The position numbers and the translations under genes were made by a program. Positions 56,508 to 64,000 of a stretch of DNA of 64,000 nt are shown here, piece by piece (within the stretch, counting starts at the first letter, position 1; each line of letters opens with the position of its first letter). Below the pieces are notes generated by a model that was not told the origin of the DNA, ran no database searches, and saw only the letters and a program-made list of their open reading frames with translations. Origin of the DNA: Trichosphaerium sp. ATCC 40318. Its lineage: Eukaryota > Discosea > Flabellinia > Trichosidae. The DNA lies in contig JALMLS010000225.1 of the NCBI GenBank assembly GCA_038496445.1, positions 62,001-126,000 on the forward strand, read 5' to 3'.

Positions 56508-56770
56508 GTTGGGTTCAGTTTGATGCTGTACAAAGCAGCAAGTTAAGTTCAGAAAAGTTGACACTTTTTCTCCCGTTGTACCCATCAGTCAAGCTAAACA
56601 GTGGGTCGACTCTTGGCCGCAGAATTTTAAAATGCAATTCGCCTGGATGTTTAACTTGCATGATACACGATAAGATCAAGGCAATTTATTCCTGTTTTTT
56701 TCTCTTTAAAGGATAATGTCAATGTTTAACGCTTTGACCAGCGCCTGTATTACAAAGAACACAACTACAA
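56508..56770. other. Intergenic region
   Basis: Short gap between the GST start and the F-box/LRR stop; no coding signal. Confidence 0.4.
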
Positions 56771-57706
56771 TCACCACTCAGAAATGATTCTGTTTACTTT
56801 AACCCCTTCCATAGCTTCCGTTGTAATATCACTCCATGTACCCGTAATGTCAAGCGTTTTTAGAGATGTCAAGTGTTTCAAACAAGCATCTGTGAGGTCA
56901 GGACATTCATGAACAAGAAAGTACTCAACATTGACCATGTGCTTTAAATGATCATCTGTAATATCACAATAATAAAGGCGAAGTGCTGTAAGATTACTCA
57001 ATTGTTTAAACCCTGATTCTGATATCATACAGCAAGAATCAAGTGCCAGGTGCTTGACACGTGTCAATAATTTCAATCCGTCATCTGTCAATACCATGTC
57101 ATGGTCACAACTTCCAACTGTATTACTATCTTCAAGATACTGAAGCCATTCAAGTTTCAGGCCTTCAAGAGTGATGCTGTGTACACCTTTGAGTGTTTTT
57201 ATTCCTTCAGAAGTAAAGTTATTACTATGTCGAATCGTAATTGTGTGTACACCCTTAAGAGCCTTTAACGAAGCATCTGCTAAATGTTTATATCCATTTA
57301 TTAAGTCAAGTATGCTTATAGCTCTAGGAAGGTTGTCAAGAACACTATCAGCTGTGATTACACTCCTTCCAAGGTTCAATGTACGAATACCAGCAAGACA
57401 AGCAACATCAGTATTGGATAATAATAAAGAGCCACAATCAATTGTTGTATTCTTCAGTAATGGGTGGCCTTTCAGACCATGACAATCAAAGCGATCCTTC
57501 AATTTTATACAAACAAAGCCGACATTGTAATAGATAATGTCATTGAACAGTTCAGAGACTTCAGATACTGTAAATCGTGATTTTCTGTCTAAATACCGTA
57601 GAATATGTGTTATTATCTCTGGTGGGAATGATGTAAGCTCGTTAACATGCAAACATTGCGAAGTAATTGCTTTGGTGGGTTTCTTCCGCTTTTTTGCGTT
57701 CTGCAT
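56771..57706 (-). CDS. F-box/LRR protein, single exon
   Basis: 311 codons without introns. A basic start (MQNAKKRKKPTKAI) leads to an F-box at about residues 26-65 (LTSFPPEIITHILRYLDRKS), then leucine-rich repeats of the AMN1/SKP2 type every 22-24 residues (GIRTLNLGRSVITADSVLD; GVHTITIRHSNNFTSEGIK; RVKHLALDSCCMISESGFK; SLKTLDITGTWSDITTEAM). F-box proteins bind SKP1 in SCF ubiquitin ligases, and the LRR picks the substrate. The single-exon form is unusual here. At least three decayed relatives lie in the window, which suggests an expanding and decaying LRR family. Confidence 0.85.
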   Translation of the reverse strand: MQNAKKRKKPTKAITSQCLHVNELTSFPPEIITHILRYLDRKSRFTVSEVSELFNDIIYYNVGFVCIKLKDRFDCHGLKGHPLLKNTTIDCGSLLLSNTDVACLAGIRTLNLGRSVITADSVLDNLPRAISILDLINGYKHLADASLKALKGVHTITIRHSNNFTSEGIKTLKGVHSITLEGLKLEWLQYLEDSNTVGSCDHDMVLTDDGLKLLTRVKHLALDSCCMISESGFKQLSNLTALRLYYCDITDDHLKHMVNVEYFLVHECPDLTDACLKHLTSLKTLDITGTWSDITTEAMEGVKVNRIISEW

Positions 57707-57951
57707 TCTTATTTTGCTTGTAGTTGTATGTGTTGGACAGTCAATCTATGTTTTAACGTATTTGACCATATTTTATGTTTGACTGTTGAGCACCGGTGAT
57801 TGAAAATATCAGCCAAAATCTGTTTTGATTTTTAACTAACGTACTGTTCCCTTTAGGTCAATTTCTCAGTCGCAACGAACACAGGTGGTAGTAGCTTGTT
57901 GTCAGAACAGAATTTGGTATAGGAGAATTTAGGTTGGTTTATTGCAACAAC
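57707..57951. other. Intergenic region
   Basis: About 245 bp between two minus-strand genes; no coding signal. Confidence 0.4.
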
Positions 57952-59191
57952 TCAGTTGGCCCAGTTAATGTCACCTGAGTTTGTTTTCGTATTCCAGGTG
58001 ACAGATGTTCCTGAAGCGAATTTACGAGTGTAAACATCTCCTTCAACTGTCGCTGGACCAAGTGGATTTCCAAGAGGCTTTTCAAATTGAGGATCCCATC
58101 CGTCACAGCCCAGAATACATCCTTCTTCAACTGCAAGTAAGAATAAAATGATGTCTCTTTGAGTACAAGTAGACTCTGTTGTTGGTGGTTGATTCGTTGC
58201 GTGATCGTGTACCATGAAGTATACGTAAAGTGCGCCACTTTTGAAAGCATTTTGGACATCATTTATAATCGTAGACGGAGAGCGCTTACCTACGTGTGTC
58301 ACCTCCGCTGTTGTATTGTGAAAAATAAAACCTTCCTTTCCGAATAGCTCATAAATCCCATCCATCAAGAGTTCCTTTCCTTCGTTGTAAGCATTCGCAT
58401 CAGCTTCTGATATCTCTCCACATGATATATCCCATGTCTTACCATTGTTGTATTCGCAGAGCTGCCTAAGATTATGACGTCAACAAGGATGGTACCAAAT
58501 CAACTGATACATGTTGAAAAAATAAAAAGAAGAAGCAAAAGAAAAGAACCTGGAAAGTTCAGAAGAAGATTTCACCACGCCATAACACATACCAAATATT
58601 TGACGACTTGTTGTATTGTGCCCGAATGGTAGCCTTGTCAGGGAAAACACCATCGACTTTTTTATCAGCCAAAAACTTTAACCACATATCACGTGTCTTT
58701 TTCTTCCCTTGATCGAATGCGTTTATGCCAGGCATACCGTTGTCATTTTTAATGGTTAATAATTTACCATCAGTCTTAACGACATCTGCACCAATAGCCA
58801 ATGCCTGTTCGTGTAAACTTATGAATCCAAAGTCGTACAACGTGTTTAAATAGAAAACAACGGATAACTTTGGATTAATTGCCCGTGCTGCGTTAATGGT
58901 ACTCTCTTGGTATTTGTCGGCACCGCAAGACGCTTGACAAGGCAGTGGTGGCTTTTTTGTCGCATTGGCAAGACATTCGTCCCAACAAGGTCCTTCCCAC
59001 TTTTCTATCACTATCATACGCATTTTAGCGAGCATTTCAAGGTTTTCTTGAGATCTGTGGCTCGAGTTCTGACCACCGAAGTAACCAACAGGTATCGTGG
59101 ATAAAGAAACATCTGGCGGCACTATACATACCACGTGGATGACGAATAAAGCGACAAGTATCCCAGCAATTCTGTTTGTTTGTTGTAACAT
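57952..59191 (-). CDS. Secreted TIM-barrel-like putative glycosidase
   Basis: ATG 59191 opens a signal peptide or anchor (RIAGILVALFVIHVVCIV). Then come IPVGYFGGQNSSHRSQENLE, MRMIVIEKWEGPCWDECLAN, CQASCGADKYQESTINAARA, LSVVFYLNTLYDFGFISLHE, GADVVKTDG and VDGVFPDKATIRAQYN. An intron at about 58455-58560 leads to a second exon with EGKELLMDGIYELFGKEGFI, HNTTAEVTH, GALYVYFMVHDHA and EEGCILGCDGWDPQFEKPLG, stop 57952. The alternating strands and the xGVFxDK motif suggest a hypothetical glycosyl-hydrolase-like barrel (GHL15-like is my best guess). Several cysteines fit secretion. Function is inferred from fold only. Confidence 0.6.
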
Positions 59192-59618
59192 TTGTGTAAA
59201 CTAAGAACAGTATTTCGAACTAATTTGACGGTTTTTTGGCTCGTTTTGTACATCATCATAGAGACTTTAAATTATGCTATTATGATCCGTCTCAAAAAAC
59301 CACGTTACTGGTTGTAATACTGTACAATCGAAGAGACCTATAGCTGTAGGCTCACCTCACATGTAATATTTTACACGTAAGATGACATTGCAGTAGTTTA
59401 AAAACTAACACGGGTCTACTTCTAAATAAGGAAAGTGACCCGAGAATCCAAATACCATCAACTCAAACTAGAATAATAAAAATAGAGCTGAGCATTGCAC
59501 GAATATTCTTAATATGGTTAGTAGACATTAATGGTTTACCGAGGAATGATTTCTAAATGGAGAATCAAATCTTAATTGTTGCTTGTTTCATCACAAATCA
59601 AAATCAAAAACAACAACA
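59192..59618. other. Divergent intergenic region
   Basis: Between the TIM-barrel gene (minus) and a GST (plus). No ORF supported. Confidence 0.4.
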
Positions 59619-60393
59619 ATGACAACAGCAAATGATAAACTCGGATGTACTCCAAATCTCACTTACATTCAACTTGGTAAACTTGGAGGACATGGTGGTC
59701 CAGTCAGGTAGTCCAATCTAGTACAACGACCCAAACTCAAGCTAAAAACCTGTTTAGGTTCTTCATGTTATTGAACGGCATCAAGTTTATTGAAGAGATT
59801 ATTGACTTTCCAAGCGATTGGCCTGAAAAAAAGAAGGAGATAATCAATAGTGGATTAAATCCTTTTGGCGGTGTTCCAATATTGCACTTAAATGGTAAGG
59901 ATAACTCTTTCGTGTTTAAACAATCTAAGAAAATGATGAGGTCTTAACATGTGCGAACATGTACCAATGATAAGATACATGGCAAAGAAACTTGGTAAAT
60001 ACAGTGTTGATGATATCAAAGACTATCATACTGATAGGGCTGCATCTGCATACATTTCTTATCGTGATGCTTGGGTACCTGTTGTGTTGGCAGGAGGAGA
60101 TAAGCAAAAGTTTGGTGAATATCAAAAAACACAACTCAAAGCTTTTGACACCATTTTGGGTCAAACTGAGGGTGATTACTTCTCAGGTACAACATACATT
60201 GGTTATTGTTCAATGTTAACTTTCTTGCACAGGTAAAGAAGTTTCTTTCGCTGACATCTTGGTTGCATCAATGATAAGAGATGTGTCTTTGACTGTTCCT
60301 GATTCTCTTGACCTCAAACCTGTACCTCGTTTGAGCAAGATGTACAATGCTGTTATTTCTCTTGGTCCTATCAAGCAATGGATTGACGCCTAA
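59619..60393 (+). CDS. Sigma-like glutathione S-transferase (second copy)
   Basis: ATG 59619 gives MTTANDKLGCTPNLTYIQLG, exon 2 gives FFMLLNGIKFIEEIIDFPSD, then NPFGGVPILHLNG/LNMCEHVPMIRYMAKKLG (cis-Pro VP and the glutathione-binding region), RAASAYISYRDAWVPVVLAG, KTQLKAFDTILGQTEGDYFS and GKEVSFADILVASMIRDV, ending KQWIDA at 60393. The fold order is that of cytosolic GSTs. The usual N-terminal Tyr falls in LTYIQLG. It is divergent from the GST at 55405, so not a recent tandem duplicate. Confidence 0.75.
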
Positions 60394-60605
60394 ATGCCTC
60401 TGCACAAATAAAGTATCAGCTTTTCAAATAGCGTTGTATGTTGGCTGTTCTCATGAACGTTCTACAAAAAGACTTACACTTGATGCTCATTGTTATACCA
60501 AAATTTGCTTCGTCCAGTTCTATTACCATTAATCACTTGTTCCTTAAGTATATTAATCATGGCACATAGGGCTAAATTATTGTCAACTCTGTGAGTTAGC
60601 GCTCT

Positions 60606-61620
60606 TTATTCTGCTATGTACAATTCTAATCCTTCTAACACATGTGACAGATTAATTTGGTTTTTAACAACTTCAAAAGACGATTCATGTTCTGGGAAGT
60701 AGCGCTTCAAAAATACTTGAGCAACTTCCAAAGAGCACACTTGTACAACGATATTACTAAAGAAGCTCTCATTACACTTTACAAGACGAACAAGTGGAGG
60801 ATTGTCAGTTGCACCGTCTGATTTGAAAGTAATGATGAAATCATTGCCTTCTTTTTTCGCTTGGTTACCAGTTAGCAAAGACCATTGCTTTGCTGCTTTA
60901 TCCATATCAGATACTTTGAATACTAGCTCTTTAACACGTAGTATTCCAAGCGGGCCACCATTATTATCCTTAATCTTCTGTCCATCAGCCGCCCAAGCAC
61001 GTTTGACGTCATGGGCGTATTCCAAAGTGCTAATAATCTGAGAAGATGAATGTCCTTCAACGCCAGTAACTAAATCACATTCATAAGCGGGACCACCGAA
61101 GTCTGGTGGATACACCAAGTTCCTAGGAGGAATGGTTAAAGGAAATAAAAGCGAGAATATGTTGTACTTGTTTTCTTTGATCATAGTTTCAAACAGTTCT
61201 TTTGGTACTGTTATTTTCATCGTTTCTTTAATAGTAACGCCTTCTCCTACTGTTAAGTCACCTTCATCAGGCATGGTTTTAGTATTGAGGGCAAATATCA
61301 CATTCCAATACTCCGCACCAACAGCTGGTTTTCCTGTAACTTTGTGACTAAGAAAAAACAAAGAAACAAAAGTTTAGATAAATTTAACGACTTGTACCTG
61401 GTGTTGGATTTAGTGGATTGTCTGGTAGTAAGTATACTGGCTGAATATTCATATTTCCCAAGAATATCAAACCAACTTCGTATCCAAGAGCAGGAGAGCC
61501 TTTGTATTCCCACATTGCTGGTAGACCGAAAATATACTTAAGTGTCCTGAATATCGACGGTGCTTTGGCTTTTGAGCATAAAGGTGCAACAATAGAAGGT
61601 CTGTAGAGATATGTTGTCAT
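60606..61620 (-). CDS. Vicinal-oxygen-chelate (glyoxalase-fold) family protein
   Basis: ATG 61620 gives MTTYLYRPSIVAPLCSKAKA; a first exon with GYEVGLIFLGNMNIQPVYLL joins after an intron (donor GTACAAG at about 61398) to HKVTGKPAVGAEYWNVIFAL. The second half contains ILRVKELVFKVSDMDKAAKQ and WSLLTGN, the classic VOC beta-alpha start, and VQVCSLEVAQVFLKRYF. It ends at 60606. VOC proteins include glyoxalase I, extradiol dioxygenases and antibiotic-resistance proteins; metal ligands cannot be assigned, so the activity is open. Confidence 0.55.
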
Positions 61621-61759
61621 GGTGTTGTATAAACGTTACCAATGTGGAATGATTAAGTGAGTGCACAACAAAACGTGCACGGCATGAATTGTAATATTCC
61701 ACTATGGAGCACTTTGTATCGCTGTTTTGAATATAGAAACATGCCCTTCATGTTGTTCA

Positions 61760-61940
61760 ATAGCCTATGTTTATTCAAATCCACAACGGAGCTCCGGAAT
61801 AACAATATCACCGATCGGGCAATCTTATGTCACCCAGGATTGAAACATGTAGATGCTGACAGAAACTACCTCAACGCAACCACCCAGCATCACCCTGTCA
61901 AGAGAAAGACCTATCCTTTGGATGACCTAAAATCATGTGA
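61760..61940 (+). pseudogene. Possible LRR remnant
   Basis: A plus-strand frame includes TELRNNNITDRAI and LKHVDADRNYLN, which resemble a leucine-rich repeat pair, next to the intact LRR gene on the other strand. Weak. Confidence 0.25.
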
Positions 61941-61982
61941 CTCTAACTTTGTTTTTTCAATAAGAATTTGACAATTTATTAT

Positions 61983-63430
61983 TTAAAACCAATGTTTCAT
62001 CGCTGGGTATGAAGTCAAAGTCGACACATAACAACTAAAAGCATATGGTTGAAGCCATAGGCTAGAATAACTTGCTTCGTGTAAGTAATAAAAGTCAGCT
62101 CCATAAGGTGGTTTAGTGGCGACTAATTTCCCCCCTTTACATTTGTACCAATTGGTATAATAACCGACAATCAAGCCTTCAAACTGTTCAAATATTCCTT
62201 GGAATCTTCGAAACTGGACTTTATCCACAAAGATAAACTCTGCAGTCTTACATATTGCTCTTATTCCAACTTCAGTTATGGACTTGTTCTCAGAAATGTC
62301 AATCGAGTTTATGCCAGAAAATGAACACAACACTTCATCATTCACCGTTGGATCACGTCCGTCAAAGTTCTTCACATCAGATATGTATTCAAATCCTTTG
62401 TTTGTCACACCTGAAAAGCCTCTATATTTCTCTACTATCAGTAAGTTCTTTACGCCTGATAAGGCTTTCAGAGTATTATCTGTTACACCAGTTATTGCAT
62501 TTAACCCAACTTCAGTCAATTGAAGTGAATTGTAGTTGCTATAAAAAATCAAATGCCTAATACCTGCCAAGTGTTTAAGTCCTTTGTCTGTTATCTTCAT
62601 TCCATTTAAAGACAGACACGTGACTCCTGAAAGATGAGAAAGAGTATCATCTGATATTTCAAAGTCTACACATGGTAAAAATACAGTATCTGCTCCAGCA
62701 AGGTGCTGAATGGCGTTCTCAGAAACCGTAGAGTCATCTAAAGCAATTGTATGAACACCTTTAAGTAGCTTCACACTTTCATTAATACGCGTATTATTCA
62801 GTAAGATAGTGTGAACACCAACAAGTGCTCGTACTCCCTTATCTGTCACTGAAGTGTCACTTAGATCTATCGCATAAACTCCAGTAAGTGCTGCAATACC
62901 TTCGTCTGTAATATTCTTACAAGCATTCAGGTCTATTGTGCGAATACCAGCGAGAAGTTTTAGATCATCATCATTAACCTTGGTACAAGAAAGATCAATT
63001 TTACGGACATTATACAAAGCCAGCAGTCCGAGTGTAGTCACATTAGTATGCGGAAGGATAAGTTCTCTCACTGAGCCACAATGTTGAAGAATGACATCTG
63101 TGGGATCTTCTCGCTTGAAAATCATTCTAGAATTTGAAATGATAATACCAGACTTCTTCATATCATGTATGTTCACGCCTGTTGGATAAAGGTATTTGTA
63201 CCCAACGAGGTCATACAGAACACTCTTCCATATCTTACAAGTCAAAGAGACTGCACAACGTGACTTGTCATGAAGAAATGACAAGATGAGAAATAAAACA
63301 TCAGCTATTAGCTTGCTAAAGAGAGGTTCATGCTTCAGAAGTGGTCGTTTTGTAAGAACGTAATTTAACCTATCTCCGTAATCTCGGAGATTGGTTCCCT
63401 TGTATCTTATATCACCCGGAGATCACTATC
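61983..63430 (-). CDS. LRR protein, F-box-like N terminus
   Basis: Open on the minus strand from about 63420 to the stop at 61983. No ATG precedes the F-box-like segment KLIADVLFLILSFLHDKSRC in the same frame, so a short 5' exon is likely (an upstream MWEVYIQR with a GTACGAG donor is a candidate, but the phase does not fit). After CAVSLTCKIWKSVLYDLVGY come at least nine LRRs (GIRTIDLNACKNITDEGIAA; GVYAIDLSDTSVTDKGVRA; GVHTILLNNTRI; GVTCLSLNGMKITDKGLK). The C terminus (EGLIVGYYTNWYKCKGGKLV) is not LRR. Same family as 56771-57706. Confidence 0.7.
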
Positions 63431-63594
63431 TCACGGGAATAAACAAGTTAACAGCTCCTCTCTCGTACTCTTTGGATATAAACCTCCCACATAATTTGGC
63501 GATACGATCTGGATTTATTTACCTGCGTTAAATTTCTTTTCTTTTTTCTTTGGCGATAGATATTACACTAAACACTTGACTGGATACTAAAACT

Positions 63595-64000
63595 ATGTCT
63601 GAGGCTGATAAAAAACCTAAACTTAAGAAGCGCACCGCGAAGAAGACGTCCACTCCGAAGAAAACTAAATCTAAAGGCAAGCACCAAACTGTAAAGCCGA
63701 AGGATGGCACTGTAAAGCTTAAGAGCGCCGGTAAAGTACCAACTCCGGTATCACCGAAGGGAGATTCTCTCTCCAGTACCGACTCACCGCGTGACGTGCC
63801 ATTGCCGTCTACAGCTCAAGGTGGTGTTGAAGAAAGTCCGAAAGATGGCTTTGATCTTTGTAACCCAAGAACGCCAGAGGGTAGGCCTTTGTACTCTGCT
63901 CGGCGTAGACAAGAGATCCTAAAAATACTTCCGCACCAAGTAAAGGGGGAAGGCGGAGTTCGTATTGTTGGCGTTGACTGGTCTAACACTGTTCCTCTCG
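63595..64000 (+). CDS. Basic, Lys/Ser/Thr/Pro-rich ORF running off the window
   Basis: ATG 63595 opens a frame with no stop for 135 codons to the end. The first 40 residues are highly basic (MSEADKKPKLKKRTAKKTST), followed by a Ser/Pro linker (SPKGDSLSSTDSPRDVPLPS) and a more ordered end (SARRRQEILKILPHQVKGEG). Base composition is visibly more GC-rich than its neighbours and no intron interrupts it. It could be the first ORF of a retroelement or a chromatin-type protein; neither can be shown from this part. Confidence 0.5.
   Translation, partial: MSEADKKPKLKKRTAKKTSTPKKTKSKGKHQTVKPKDGTVKLKSAGKVPTPVSPKGDSLSSTDSPRDVPLPSTAQGGVEESPKDGFDLCNPRTPEGRPLYSARRRQEILKILPHQVKGEGGVRIVGVDWSNTVPL

Noticed and set aside
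1-64000. tRNA genes and CRISPR arrays
   Set aside because: I looked for B-box GGTTCGAnnCC patterns with paired stems and for regular direct repeats with unique spacers; none was found.

Overview
This window comes from the nuclear genome of an intron-rich, AT-leaning eukaryote, most likely a unicellular protist. The evidence is: nearly every gene is broken by short GT-AG introns, mostly about 40-70 nt, many starting GTAC or GTACGT; there is a spliceosomal U2 snRNA gene; and the protein families are eukaryotic (BRSK-like kinase, RGS, CDK5RAP3, DNA polymerase iota, GMAP-210-type golgin, TRRAP, ZZ fingers). I cannot fix the lineage from sequence alone. Tectonin propellers, an NRF-6 type acyltransferase, a GH28 pectinase, EF-hand/ZZ proteins and a Crypton-like recombinase together suit an amoebozoan or another free-living heterotroph, but that is inference. 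Exon joins given here were worked out by hand from frame, splice signals and protein family expectation.

Layout. 1-5 kb: a partial gene at the edge, a kinase-UBA-RGS gene and a kappa-class GST. 5-7 kb: decayed LRR pseudogenes on both strands and a U2 snRNA scrap. 7.4-17.1 kb: an accessory block holding a variant U2 copy, a 4.3-kb Thr/Pro/Ala mucin-like array with duplicated introns, a Crypton-like tyrosine recombinase gene, and a 323-bp inverted repeat carrying U2 sequence with an apparently intact U2 gene at its outer right edge. 17.7-23.3 kb: a kinase relic, CDK5RAP3, a two-TM coiled-coil protein and GH28. 23.4-35.2 kb: NRF-6 acyltransferase, ABCB6/HMT1-type ABC transporter, tectonin, Pol iota and a GH18-like enzyme. 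35-37.3 kb: a TRRAP fragment and unassigned DNA. 37.3-46.4 kb: CE6-type esterase, ARM/HEAT-TKL kinase, golgin and EF-hand/double-ZZ protein. 47.2-51.3 kb: a secreted or membrane protein with a discoidin-like domain and RTX-like calcium-binding repeats. 51.9-63.4 kb: alpha/beta hydrolase (DUF1749), an unknown myristoylated-type protein, two sigma-like GSTs, two LRR genes (one with a clear F-box), a TIM-barrel-like secreted protein and a VOC-fold protein. The right edge cuts a basic ORF.

There is no operon logic, as expected for a eukaryote, but themes recur: detoxification (three GSTs, the ABC transporter), polysaccharide or surface chemistry (GH28, GH18-like, CE6, acyltransferase, TIM-barrel protein), and secreted or surface proteins (mucin array, tectonin, RTX/discoidin). 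The strongest leads are the U2-bearing inverted repeat with antisense U2 branch-recognition fragments, the intron-split RTX-like repeat protein, the kinase-RGS fusion, the GTACGT-type 5' splice sites and the many CACGTG palindromes.
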